Source: an uncultured Collinsella sp. (GTDB lineage: Bacteria; Actinomycetota; Coriobacteriia; Coriobacteriales; Coriobacteriaceae). Taken from it: DNA of 32,133 nucleotides. The position numbers and the translations under genes were made by a program. The DNA lies in assembly GCA_902470835.1 (NCBI GenBank), contig CABRHR010000011.1, forward strand, positions 1-32,133, in the 5' to 3' direction. The notes under the pieces were generated by a model, which saw only the letters and a program-made list of their open reading frames with translations, made no database searches and was not told the origin of the DNA. Shown one piece after another: positions 16,006 through 24,308 of the stretch (position 1 is its first letter; the number at the start of each line of letters is the position of its first letter).

Positions 16006-16159
16006 CGGACCCAGCCGCAGACGCGGCATCATATATGCGGGCGGAACGTAGGGGCCACCGATGTTAAGAAGTGTCAGCAAGCATAACGAAAGGTAGGGAC
16101 CCCGTGCGCCCGTTATGTATCACGCGGATGGGCCGCGCGGATACCAAGGGAAGGAGGCG

Positions 16160-17386
16160 CTAGGCCTGGACGGCAGCAGAGCTGGGGCCCTGGACCTTTG
16201 CCCACGTCTTGAGCGACAGCGTATCGATCTCGATAAAGCCGGCGCTGGCCTTCTCGTCAAACGTGGTGTCGCGGTCGTAGGTAGCCAGACCGTAGTCGTA
16301 GAGGCTGAAGGGGCTCTTGCGGCCGACGACATAGCAGTTGCCCTTAAAGAACTTCAGACGGACAGTGCCGGTCACGAACTTCTGGGTATCGGCCATAAAG
16401 GCATCGAGCGCGTTTTTGAGCGGGCTGTACCACTGGCCGTTGTACACGGCGGTGGCCCAATCCTGCTCGAGCTTGATCTTGGTCTTGAGCAGGTCGCCCT
16501 CGACGCAGATGTCCTCGAGCGCCTTGTGGGCGGTGATGAGCGTCAGGGCGCCGGGAACCTCGTAGCACTCGCGGCTCTTAAGACCCACCAGGCGATCCTC
16601 GACCAGATCGAGACGGCCAAAGCCATTGTCGCCGGAGATCTTGTTGAGGGCGATGACGATCTCGGAGAGCTTCATCTTCTTGCCGTCTACGGCGACGGGC
16701 TTGCCGGCCTCAAACTCAATCTCGGTGTAAGTCGGGGTGTCAGGCGTGTCCTCGGGGTTCTTGGTCATAACCCAAGCGTCATCGAGCGGCTCATTCCAAG
16801 GGTCCTCCAGGTGACCGCACTCGATGGCGCGACCCCACAGGTTGTCGTCGATGGAATAGGGGTTATCGTTGGCACCCTCGGGAACCGGCACGTTGTGGGC
16901 GTGGGCATAGGCGACCTCGTCGGGACGGCACTTCAGGTCCCACTCGCGAACCGGGGCGATAACCTTGAGCTCGGGGTCGAGGGCCTTGACGGCGGCCTCA
17001 AAACGGACCTGGTCGTTACCCTTGCCGGTGCAGCCGTGGGCGACGTAGGTCGCGCCAAACTCGTGGGCGACCTCAACAAGCTTCTTGGCAAGCAGCGGGC
17101 GAGACAGGGCGGAGAGCAGCGGATACTTGTTCTCATACATGGAGTTTGCTGCGATGGCTTTGGTCAGGAACTCATCGGAGAACTCGTCGCGCAGGTCGAG
17201 CACCTGGCAATCGAGAACGCCCAGGTCGAGCGCCTTCTGCTTCTTGGCATCCAGTCCGGTCTCCTCCTGGCCCACATTGCCGCAGACACAAACGACATCG
17301 AGATTCTTCTCGTCCTGGAGCCACTTGACACATACGGATGTATCAAGACCACCGGAATATGCGAGAACGACTTTTTCCTTGCTCAT
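16160..17386 (-). CDS. argG: Argininosuccinate synthase
   Basis: This cytoplasmic enzyme condenses citrulline and aspartate with ATP to make argininosuccinate, the penultimate step of arginine synthesis. The N-type ATP pyrophosphatase loop AYSGGLDTS lies at residues 9-17. Other family blocks are HGCTGKGNDQVRFE, with the citrulline/aspartate site, and YSIDDNLWGRAIECG. At 408 residues the length is typical. The ATG at 17386 has AAAGGA upstream; an in-frame extension to 17437 has no support. The untranslated leader is long and contains an arginine-rich leader peptide (17592-17666). No argB, argC, argD, argF or argR is visible in the window. Confidence 0.95.
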   Translation of the reverse strand: MSKEKVVLAYSGGLDTSVCVKWLQDEKNLDVVCVCGNVGQEETGLDAKKQKALDLGVLDCQVLDLRDEFSDEFLTKAIAANSMYENKYPLLSALSRPLLAKKLVEVAHEFGATYVAHGCTGKGNDQVRFEAAVKALDPELKVIAPVREWDLKCRPDEVAYAHAHNVPVPEGANDNPYSIDDNLWGRAIECGHLEDPWNEPLDDAWVMTKNPEDTPDTPTYTEIEFEAGKPVAVDGKKMKLSEIVIALNKISGDNGFGRLDLVEDRLVGLKSRECYEVPGALTLITAHKALEDICVEGDLLKTKIKLEQDWATAVYNGQWYSPLKNALDAFMADTQKFVTGTVRLKFFKGNCYVVGRKSPFSLYDYGLATYDRDTTFDEKASAGFIEIDTLSLKTWAKVQGPSSAAVQA

Positions 17387-17443
17387 GGCTGTTTCCTTTC
17401 GCCCTTGGTAGCTAGTTAGAACATCGGTCAGTTGCAAGTCACC

Positions 17444-17584
17444 TTGAGGTCAAAAACCGTGCAATATCAGGTTATTCAGCAGAATGCATCACAGGCATGC
17501 CCTAGAAACATGCGGCTATGTCGTGCTTAAACCCAACGACCTCAAAATGACTCTGTTGAGGCATTGCGCCCCATGCGGACAGAG
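17444..17584 (-). promoter_or_regulatory. Candidate attenuator region of the argG leader
   Basis: Downstream of the leader peptide stop, 17551-17584 can form a hairpin (CTCTGT-GCAT with ATGC-ACAGAG), followed on the minus strand by TCATTTTG, which resembles a weak intrinsic terminator. The preceding hairpin (GACGAT with ATCGTC, 17584-17599) contains the last arginine codons and the stop codon in its first arm and loop. TTGAGGTC (17538-17545) can pair with GACCTCAA (17444-17451) about 90 bases further on. I cannot name a clear antiterminator, so the mechanism is inferred. Confidence 0.4.
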
Positions 17585-17591
17585 ACGATTG

Positions 17592-17666
17592 TTATCGTCG
17601 TCGGGAAATTGCGCGCTGGCGTCGGATGGCATTGTCTGCAGTGGTGATGATCTTTACGAACTGCAT
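17592..17666 (-). CDS. Arginine-rich leader peptide of argG (24 residues)
   Basis: A short frame begins ATG at 17666 with GGAGAGG and a 6-base spacer upstream, and ends at TAA 17592-17594. Its C-terminal part reads IRRQRAISRRR: six arginines in the last ten codons, four of them CGA, a codon that looks rare in this GC-rich genome where CGC dominates. The last three codons before the stop are CGA CGA CGA. It lies about 205 bases before the argG start on the same strand. Arginine runs placed like this are the hallmark of ribosome-mediated attenuation, where charged tRNA-Arg supply controls a downstream terminator. That role is inferred; no such peptide is known to me for argG in this group. Confidence 0.65.
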   Translation of the reverse strand: MQFVKIITTADNAIRRQRAISRRR

Positions 17667-17940
17667 CTGCCTCTCCTCTCACGTATCGCCGGGCGCAATT
17701 CAAATATCGCAAACGGTACCTTTTCCTCGGTAAACGGCTCTTTTGCCGTCTCCGTTTTCGATGTTCGCTATATTACGATAAAGTGCACGCTGCGCAAGCG
17801 ACAAATTCAAATTTCTGAAAAGTTTTTTCATTACTTTGTGAAGCGTGGTGCAAATACGCTCCGTTCCTGCGAAAATACGCCCGACTACGAATTGATGGTT
17901 ATAACGTCTGAAACAATCTCGAAACGAAAGGCTCGCTTTT
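17667..17940. other. AT-richer region with divergent leaders of argG and the HAD gene
   Basis: This stretch is less GC-rich than the surroundings and should hold the argG promoter (minus) and the HAD gene promoter (plus). On the minus strand TTGCGC and TAATAT near 17770-17800, spaced by 16 bases, are a possible argG promoter. ACGGC/GCCGT forms a small hairpin near 17735-17752. A plus-strand open frame across it has no ribosome site and overlaps the HAD start, so I do not call it. Confidence 0.35.
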
Positions 17941-18768
17941 ATGCAAACTTACGAATCGGACGCCAATATCGGAAACATTAAGATTCTCGCCGTCGACATG
18001 GACAAGACGCTGCTGACCGACGAGCGCGTGCTGCCCCAGGGTCTTGATGAGCGCCTGGACAAGCTCGCCGACGCCGACATCGTATTCTGCCCCGCCAGCG
18101 GACGTCCCGCCCCCAAGCTCGAGGAGATGTTCGAGGGTATCAAGAACCGCCTCGCCTTTTGTCCCGACAACGGAGCGTGCGTGATCTATCGCGGCAGCTA
18201 TATCTATAAGAGCAATATCGACGTCGCACTGTACCAACAGGTGCTTTCGCGCGCATCGGAGGACCCGCGCGCCGTCCCCGTTCTGTGCTGCTTCGATGAG
18301 TTCTATGTGCTCGCCCGCGACCATCAGTACCACGACGAGATCAGTGTCTACTACAACACGATCAACTACGTCGACACCTTTGAGGGCCTTGATTTAGATT
18401 CCAACAAGATTTCGATCTTCTTCCCTGCCTACGATGCCGAGCCTGCGTTCCGCGAGACCTATGACCCCGAGTTCTCTGACAAGCTCTATGTGACCAATGC
18501 CGGCCGCGAGTGGATCGACTTTATGAACCTGGGCGTGGACAAGGGCGCCGGTGTGGCGCACCTGTGCGAGAAGCTCGGCATTGATATCGCCGATGCGGCG
18601 GCCGTGGGCGACACGTACAACGACATCCCCATGCTGGAGCGCGTCGGACACAGCTTTATCGTGGACAATGCCGAGGAGCATATGAACGCGCACGCTAAGT
18701 GGCGCATTCCGAGCAACAACGACGGGGGCGTACTGACGCTCATCGACGCCATCTTGGCGGCTCGGTAA
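17941..18768 (+). CDS. Cof-type HAD-IIB family phosphatase
   Basis: This is a cytoplasmic phosphatase of the Cof/HAD-IIB group, which acts on sugar phosphates, nucleotides or cofactors such as FMN or PLP; the substrate is unknown. Motif I is AVDMDKTLLTDE (about residues 17-28), motif II CPASGRP, the C2B-cap region follows in the middle, and motifs III/IV appear as VDKGAGVAHL and AVGDTYNDIPML. At 275 residues the length is normal. GAAAGG lies 9 bases before the ATG at 17941. It is divergent from argG. The long inverted repeat at 18780-18905 starts 11 bases after the stop. Confidence 0.87.
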   Translation: MQTYESDANIGNIKILAVDMDKTLLTDERVLPQGLDERLDKLADADIVFCPASGRPAPKLEEMFEGIKNRLAFCPDNGACVIYRGSYIYKSNIDVALYQQVLSRASEDPRAVPVLCCFDEFYVLARDHQYHDEISVYYNTINYVDTFEGLDLDSNKISIFFPAYDAEPAFRETYDPEFSDKLYVTNAGREWIDFMNLGVDKGAGVAHLCEKLGIDIADAAAVGDTYNDIPMLERVGHSFIVDNAEEHMNAHAKWRIPSNNDGGVLTLIDAILAAR

Positions 18769-18779
18769 TCTATCTCGTC

Positions 18780-18905
18780 GCCATGCCCGGGGGCGGCCGT
18801 TTGATTTTTGCTCGGTCAGGTCCTGGGCTCGCTCGAAGGCCACATTAAGTGGCCTTCGGCTCATGCGGAATCTACAAAAATCAAACGGCCGGCCCCGGGC
18901 ATGGC
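18780..18905. repeat. Nested long inverted repeat with 31-bp arms
   Basis: Arms 18780-18810 and 18875-18905 pair with a single G-G mismatch and contain GGCCGTTTGATTTTTG. The inside holds an independent hairpin, CGAAGGCCAC-ATTAA-GTGGCCTTCG (18834-18858), with single-stranded flanks CTCGGTCAGGTCCTGGGCTCGCT-like and GCTCATGCGGAATCTA. The design (long outer stem, inner hairpin) is like the nested-hairpin elements, but the sequence is not related. It lies between convergent genes, directly after the HAD gene. Confidence 0.85.
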
Positions 18906-18973
18906 TACGTTGACTTGCTTGCCGCATGGATGGCGTCTTGGCGCCTAGATACTTTGGCTGATTTTAATTGAAC

Positions 18974-19007
18974 GAAGGACGCTCCTTGTTGATGAGGGGC
19001 GTCCTTC
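18974..19007. terminator. Terminator between the HAD gene and polA
   Basis: A 9-bp stem GAAGGACGC with GCGTCCTTC lies 35 bases past the polA stop. On the plus strand it is followed by TGGTTTTG; on the minus strand by GTTCAATT. It may act for both converging transcripts. Confidence 0.6.
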
Positions 19008-19042
19008 TGGTTTTGTATTACTTTGGAATTGTGGTCGTGCCC

Positions 19043-21793
19043 TTACTTGGCGTCTGCCCAGGTCACTCCAGTCGAAGCTTCGGCGATTAGGGGGACGCGG
19101 AGGTCTACTACGTGTTCCATGACGTCGCGGACCATGGTGGTTAGGCGCTCGACTTCGTCGATGGGGCACTCAAAGTCTAGTTCGTCGTGTACCTGCAGAA
19201 TCATGTGGGCGGCAAAGCCCTCTTCTTCCAGGCGGCGGCTTACGCAGGCCATGGCGATCTTGATGATGTCGGCCGCGGTGCCCTGCATGGGGTGGTTCAT
19301 GGCCGTGCGCTCACCAAAGCCGCGGAGTTGTGGATTTTTGGCCTTGAGCTCGGGAATATGGCGTCTGCGGCCATACATGGTCTCGGCGTAGCCCGTCTGC
19401 TTGGCGCGCGCCACCACGTTGTCGAGGAACGTGCGCACGCCCGGGTAGGCCTCGTAGTAGCGATCGATCATATCGCGCGCCTCGGCCATCGAGATATGCA
19501 GCGACTGCGACAGACCGTAAGCCTGTTGGCCGTACACGATGCCAAAGTTCACGGCCTTGGCGTGGCTGCGCAGGTCGGGTGTCACCTCGGACACCGGCAC
19601 GCCAAATACACGCGCGGCCGTCTCGGCATGGAAGTCCTCGCCCTCGTTAAAGGCACGCACCAGATGTTCATCACCCGAGAGATGCGCCAGTAGACGCAGC
19701 TCGATCTGCGAGTAGTCCACCGCCAAAAAGACGCTGCCCTCGCCTGCCGAAAACGCCGTCTTGACGGTACGGCCCAGCTCAGAGCGCGTCGGGATGTTCT
19801 GCAGGTTGGGATCACTCGAAGACAGACGCCCCGTTGCCGTGATGGTCTGGTTGTACGTGGTGTGCACGCGACCGTCACCACGGCGTAGCGGGCCCAGCGT
19901 GTCCAAATAGGTGGACTTGATTTTGGACTTCTCGCGCCAATCCAAGATCAGACGCACGATTTCGTGGTCACGGGCAAGGTCGCTCAGCACCTTGGCGTTG
20001 GTCGAATAGTAGCCGCGCTTGGTCTTCTTGAGGCCCTTGGTCGGAAGCCCCATCACATCAAAGAGCACATGCGACAGCTGCATGGGGCTGCCGATGTTAA
20101 AGGTCTCGTCACCCGCCAGGTCGCGAATACTGCGCTCAACCTCGGTAATCTGGGTCGCCAGACCCTCGGACAGACTGTGCAGACGGTCGGGGTCCACGAG
20201 CATGCCCGCGCGCTCCATCTTGGCAAGTACCGGAACGAGCGGCATCTCGATGCCATCGAATACGTTGGCGGCGTTCTCGCGGGCCATGCGGTCGCGCAGC
20301 GGTGCGACCAGCGCCAGCGTCAAGGCCGCCGTGCGAGCGGCGGGCGCCGGAGCGTCCTCACCGGCATCCTCTGCACCGCGCGCCGCAGGCAGCGCCATCT
20401 GCAGATACGTATCGGCCAGATATGCCTCGTCAAACTCGGAGCGGTCGGAATCCAACAGGTAAGCGGCGACCACGGTGTCGAAGATGCACGTGGAATCGAC
20501 TGCCAGCGGATCCATAAGCTCGGGCTCGGAAGAATCGATGGGCGAAAGCTCATGCAGCAGCGCTTTCATATCCGGGCTCGCCACGCGGCCCTCCACAAAC
20601 AGGCGCGCAAGCACGCCGGCAATCACGCCGTGGGCGAAGTTGAAGCCATCGACTACGGCAGTGGAGGCGCCGTCGCCCTCCTCGAGCGCGAACAGGCCCT
20701 TGGACGTCGCCAACCACAGCGTGCGCGTCAGTCCAAAGAGCGCGCCCTCTTCCTTGTCGTCGTCCACCACGGCGGCGACCCACTCGCCGGCATCAATCGC
20801 GCGGGAGACCTCAGCCGCAACGGCACCAAGCGCGTCGGCATCGCCGGCGGCTGCGCGAACCATAGCAGGTATCTCAAACACACTGGAGACAGCAGCAGCC
20901 CCGCCCTCGCCGCCGATCAGCGCCAAGAAACGGTTCTGCATGGCGGTGATACCAAGCGTGCCCAGCGCCGCGGACACTTCGTCGGCAGAAAACGCCGGGA
21001 AGGACGTTTCGTCAAAGTCGAGCTCGACGGGCGCATCGGTGCGAATGGTTGCGACCTTGCGGCTCAGCAGCGCATCGTCGATGTGCGCACGCAGGTTCTC
21101 GCCCATCTTGCCCTTGACCTCGTCGGCATGCGCGATGACCTCGTCCAAGCTGCCGTACTGTGCGATGAGCGCGCTCGCCTTTTTGGGGCCGATGCCCGGT
21201 ACGCCGGGAATGTTGTCCGACGTATCGCCCTTTAGACCGTAAAAATCGGGCACGAGCGCCGGCGTAATGCCGTGATACAGGTCGTCCACGCTCTCGGGCG
21301 TCATGATCGCCACGTCGGACAGGCCCTTGCGGGTCGAGACCACGTTGACGTGCTCGGTCACGAGTTGATACATGTCGCGGTCGCCGGTCACCAGCAGCAT
21401 GTCGCAGCCGGCCTCTTCACCCAGGCGCGCCATGGTTCCCAGGATATCGTCGCCTTCCCAGCCCTCGGACTGCAGAATCGGCACGTTGAGCGCGGTGAGC
21501 AGCTCCTTGATCATCGGAAACTGCGCATGCAGATCGGGGTCCATGGGCGGGCGTTGCGCCTTATACTGCGGCAGCATCTCCATGCGCACGCGCGGTTTGC
21601 CCTTGTCAAACGCCACGACCACACCGTCGGGGTTAAAGGCATCGATCATCTTGAGAAACATGTTCAGAAAGCCGAAGATCGCGTTGGTGGGGCGCCCGTC
21701 CGGCGCATTCATGGTGGGCGGCACGGCGTGGAAGGCGCGGTGCATGAGCGAGTTGCCGTCGATAACGGCAAAGGTGCGGCGCTTGTCAGACAT
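19043..21793 (-). CDS. polA: DNA polymerase I
   Basis: This 916-residue family A DNA polymerase processes Okazaki fragments and repairs DNA. The N-terminal 5'-3' exonuclease domain (about 1-300) shows VIDGNSLMHRAFHA, VVAFDKGKPRVR, EGWEGDDILGT and the helix-hairpin-helix GVPGIGPKKA. The middle domain has the 3'-5' exonuclease fold, but the usual FDTET metal-binding motif is not visible, so proofreading is probably lost, as in many Gram-positive PolA. The polymerase domain has motif A DYSQIELRLLAHLSGD, motif B RSHAKAVNFGIVYG and motif C VHDE (about 868-871). I chose the ATG at 21793 (GAGG 8 bases upstream), 13 codons inside the longest frame. It is divergent from the M18 aminopeptidase. Confidence 0.95.
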   Translation of the reverse strand: MSDKRRTFAVIDGNSLMHRAFHAVPPTMNAPDGRPTNAIFGFLNMFLKMIDAFNPDGVVVAFDKGKPRVRMEMLPQYKAQRPPMDPDLHAQFPMIKELLTALNVPILQSEGWEGDDILGTMARLGEEAGCDMLLVTGDRDMYQLVTEHVNVVSTRKGLSDVAIMTPESVDDLYHGITPALVPDFYGLKGDTSDNIPGVPGIGPKKASALIAQYGSLDEVIAHADEVKGKMGENLRAHIDDALLSRKVATIRTDAPVELDFDETSFPAFSADEVSAALGTLGITAMQNRFLALIGGEGGAAAVSSVFEIPAMVRAAAGDADALGAVAAEVSRAIDAGEWVAAVVDDDKEEGALFGLTRTLWLATSKGLFALEEGDGASTAVVDGFNFAHGVIAGVLARLFVEGRVASPDMKALLHELSPIDSSEPELMDPLAVDSTCIFDTVVAAYLLDSDRSEFDEAYLADTYLQMALPAARGAEDAGEDAPAPAARTAALTLALVAPLRDRMARENAANVFDGIEMPLVPVLAKMERAGMLVDPDRLHSLSEGLATQITEVERSIRDLAGDETFNIGSPMQLSHVLFDVMGLPTKGLKKTKRGYYSTNAKVLSDLARDHEIVRLILDWREKSKIKSTYLDTLGPLRRGDGRVHTTYNQTITATGRLSSSDPNLQNIPTRSELGRTVKTAFSAGEGSVFLAVDYSQIELRLLAHLSGDEHLVRAFNEGEDFHAETAARVFGVPVSEVTPDLRSHAKAVNFGIVYGQQAYGLSQSLHISMAEARDMIDRYYEAYPGVRTFLDNVVARAKQTGYAETMYGRRRHIPELKAKNPQLRGFGERTAMNHPMQGTAADIIKIAMACVSRRLEEEGFAAHMILQVHDELDFECPIDEVERLTTMVRDVMEHVVDLRVPLIAEASTGVTWADAK

Positions 21794-21901
21794 ATTGAAT
21801 ACCTCGCTTTGGGCTGGGCACGGTTTGCTCACACCAGTTTACACGCTCCCCGCCCCGCGGCCACCGCACATCAGGCTTCCCTGCCGCCGCGGGCCCGCGC
21901 G

Positions 21902-21910
21902 TGATACGAT
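21902..21910 (+). promoter_or_regulatory. Extended -10 promoter element of the M18 aminopeptidase gene
   Basis: TGATACGAT, a TGn-extended -10 box, lies 50 bases before the ATG. No clear -35 is visible in the GC-rich DNA before it, as expected for extended -10 promoters. Confidence 0.45.
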
Positions 21911-21959
21911 GGCTCACGGTACATCAACCAGCACGATCGATCCGAAAGGAGCCTGCGTC

Positions 21960-23357
21960 ATGGAGCGTCCCTGCGCATGGAAAAAGTACACGCCACAGCA
22001 AGTCGAGGAACTCGAGGAGCTTTGCCGCGGCTATAAGCAGTTTTTGAGCGAGAATAAGACCGAGCGCCTGTGCGTCAAGACCGGCATCAAGATGGCCGAG
22101 GAGGCGGGCTACGTCGACTTGGAGACCGTGATTGCCGAGGGCCGCACGCTCAAGGCCGGCGACAAGGTGTACGCCGCCAATCACGGCAAAGACCTCATGC
22201 TCGTCAACCTGGGCACCGCCCCGCTCGAGCAGGGCTTTAACATCCTGGGTGCTCACGTGGACTCGCCGCGCCTGGACCTTAAGCAGAATCCCGCCTTCGA
22301 GGCCGGCGACATGGCCTACCTCGACACGCACTACTACGGCGGCGTCAAGAGCTACCACTGGGTGGCCTCCCCGCTTGCACTCGTGGGCGTCATCTGCAAA
22401 AAGGACGGCACCACCGTCGACATCAACATCGGCGACAAGGCAGACGATCCGGTCTTTACCATCTCCGACCTGCTGATCCACCTCTCGAGCGAGCAGATGT
22501 CCAAGCCCGCCAAGGACGCCGTCGACGCCGAGATCCTCGACGTGATCGTGGGCGGCCGTCCCGTCAAGTTTGACGAGGACGACAAGGACGCTCCCAAGGA
22601 GCCCGTCAAGCAGATGTTCCTGGACATCCTCAAGGAGCAGTACGGCGTCGAGGAGGAGGACTTCCTCTCCGCCGAGATCGAGGTCGTGCCCGCCGGTCCC
22701 GCCCGCGACATGGGCCTCGACCGCTCCATGATTTTGGGCTATGGCCACGACGATCGTGTCTGCGCCTATCCGTCCATGCTCGCCCAGATCGACGTCGCCA
22801 ACGTGGAGCGCACGAGCATCACGCTCATCGTCGATAAGGAGGAGATCGGCTCCGTGGGTGCCACCGGTATGACGAGCCGCTTCTTCGAGAACACCGTCGC
22901 CGAGATCATGACGCTCGCCGGCGAGGATAGCCCGCTGGCCCTGCGCCGCGCGCTCGCCCGCAGCCGCATGCTCTCCTCCGACGTGTCCGCCGGTTTCGAC
23001 CCGGGCTATGCCGGCAAGTTCGAGACGAAGAACGCCGCCTTTATGGGTCGTGGCCTGTGCTTTAACAAGTACACGGGCAGCCGCGGCAAGGGCGGTTCCA
23101 ACGACGCCGATGCCGAGTACGTGGCCCTCGTCCGCGACATCATGGACGAGGCCGGCGTGGACTTCCAGACCTGTGAGCTCGGTCGCGTCAACGCGGGCGG
23201 TGGCGGCACCATCGCCTACATCATGGCCAAGTATGGCATGAACGTCATCGACTCCGGCGTTGCCGTCCTGTCCATGCACGCCCTGTGGGAGGTCGCCAAC
23301 AAGGCCGATATCTACGAGGCATATCGCGGCTACAAGGCCTTCATCGAGCGCGCCTAA
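21960..23357 (+). CDS. M18 family aminopeptidase
   Basis: This is a cytoplasmic zinc aminopeptidase of family M18 (aspartyl aminopeptidase type), which removes N-terminal residues from peptides. In the 465-residue protein the first metal ligand lies in LGAHVDSPRLDLK (H99, D101). The bridging aspartate is in GYGHDDRVCAYPSM, the catalytic glutamate pair in DKEEIGSVG and the last histidine in SMHALWEVANK. The ATG at 21960 was chosen because AAAGGAG lies upstream and the protein starts at the family's N-terminus; a much longer open frame to 21372 is antisense to polA and not coding. It is followed by an inverted repeat with T5 that can end the transcript before yaaA. Confidence 0.92.
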   Translation: MERPCAWKKYTPQQVEELEELCRGYKQFLSENKTERLCVKTGIKMAEEAGYVDLETVIAEGRTLKAGDKVYAANHGKDLMLVNLGTAPLEQGFNILGAHVDSPRLDLKQNPAFEAGDMAYLDTHYYGGVKSYHWVASPLALVGVICKKDGTTVDINIGDKADDPVFTISDLLIHLSSEQMSKPAKDAVDAEILDVIVGGRPVKFDEDDKDAPKEPVKQMFLDILKEQYGVEEEDFLSAEIEVVPAGPARDMGLDRSMILGYGHDDRVCAYPSMLAQIDVANVERTSITLIVDKEEIGSVGATGMTSRFFENTVAEIMTLAGEDSPLALRRALARSRMLSSDVSAGFDPGYAGKFETKNAAFMGRGLCFNKYTGSRGKGGSNDADAEYVALVRDIMDEAGVDFQTCELGRVNAGGGGTIAYIMAKYGMNVIDSGVAVLSMHALWEVANKADIYEAYRGYKAFIERA

Positions 23358-23370
23358 CCAACCCTTCATC

Positions 23371-23442
23371 AGTTGCGGTGAAATACGGATTGATTTGGCC
23401 TTTCAATGGCACAAACAGACCGTATTCCACCGCAACTTTTTA
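23371..23442 (+). terminator. Inverted repeat with T tract (GTTGCGGTGAAATA element, copy 2)
   Basis: Arms 23371-23388 and 23420-23437 pair over 18 positions with one mismatch; T5 follows at 23437-23441, so here the element can work as an intrinsic terminator of the aminopeptidase gene. The arm AGTTGCGGTGAAATA is shared with the inverted repeat at 2360-2428, but the loops differ. It ends about 10 bases before the yaaA ribosome site. Confidence 0.75.
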
Positions 23443-23458
23443 GCGGGAGGAAGATTCC

Positions 23459-24268
23459 ATGTTACAGGTCATCATTTCGCCCGCTAAACAGATGCGGGTT
23501 GTCCAAGACGCCTTTAGCGTTCAAGGTATACCGCCTTTTGCGCATCAAACGGCCCGACTCCATCAGGCACTGCTGGGCATCGAACGCGAGGATGGCGCGG
23601 CAGGTCTTCAGGCACTTTGGAACGTGAGCGACAGGCTACTTACGACGTGCCTGGATACGCTTCACGAATTTATGCCCGTCCTGAGCGATGCCGACCTCGA
23701 CAATCCCGATATCGCCCGTAACGTTTCTCCCGCCGTCATGTCCTATCACGGCATCCAATACCAAAGCATGGCGCCCGAGGTGATGGATTCCGCGCAGCTC
23801 GCATGGCTGCAAGACCATCTGTGGATTCTCTCGGGCCTCTACGGATGCGTACGCCCCTTTCATGCCGTTGAACCGTATCGGCTGGAAATGGGCGCGAAGC
23901 TCGCCATCGACAACGCCCGTGACCTCTATGCGTTTTGGGGCGACAAACTTGCATGCGCCATTGCGCCGACCGGCTCCAACACCACGATCGTCAACCTCGC
24001 CAGCGCGGAATACGCCAAAGCCGTTCTGCCCCGCCTCACCACCGATGCCACGGTCGTCACCTGCCTCTTTGGCGAAGGCATCCGCAACGGCAAGCCCATC
24101 CAGCGCTCGACCGCCAGCAAAAAAGCACGCGGCTCCATGGTGCGTTGGATGGCAGAAAACAAGCTCGAGGATGCAAGCGGGCTCACCGCGTTCGACGTCG
24201 GCTACCGCCACGCCCCCAATCTTTCAAATAAAAACACCTTGGTCTTCCTGAACGAGCAGGCCTTGTAG
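23459..24268 (+). CDS. yaaA: Peroxide stress protein YaaA (UPF0246/DUF328)
   Basis: This is a 269-residue cytoplasmic protein of the YaaA/UPF0246 family. In E. coli YaaA lowers free iron during hydrogen peroxide stress and binds DNA. Family marks are the N-terminal ISPAKQM, YHGIQYQSM, the strongly conserved ILSGLYGCVRPFHAVEPYRLEM and CLFGEGIRNGKP toward the C-terminus. The ATG at 23459 has GGGAGG at good spacing. It follows the M18 aminopeptidase on the same strand, separated by a terminator-like inverted repeat. The role in this organism is inferred from the family. Confidence 0.9.
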   Translation: MLQVIISPAKQMRVVQDAFSVQGIPPFAHQTARLHQALLGIEREDGAAGLQALWNVSDRLLTTCLDTLHEFMPVLSDADLDNPDIARNVSPAVMSYHGIQYQSMAPEVMDSAQLAWLQDHLWILSGLYGCVRPFHAVEPYRLEMGAKLAIDNARDLYAFWGDKLACAIAPTGSNTTIVNLASAEYAKAVLPRLTTDATVVTCLFGEGIRNGKPIQRSTASKKARGSMVRWMAENKLEDASGLTAFDVGYRHAPNLSNKNTLVFLNEQAL

Positions 24269-24308
24269 GCCCGCCGCTACTTTTGAAGATGCTGCCTAGG
24301 CACGGCGT

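Noticed and set aside
15760..16080. 106-codon minus-strand frame between argG and argH
   Set aside because: Cys/Arg/Pro-rich protein without a ribosome site; it is the out-of-frame shadow of the better 56-codon small ORF and runs through the argG hairpin.
17484..17981. Plus-strand open frame of 165 codons between argG and the HAD gene
   Set aside because: It has no ribosome site, unusual composition, overlaps the HAD start and is antisense to the argG leader peptide.
21924..23369. Long minus-strand frame opposite the M18 aminopeptidase
   Set aside because: Antisense shadow in GC-rich DNA; the plus strand encodes a complete metallopeptidase with all metal ligands.
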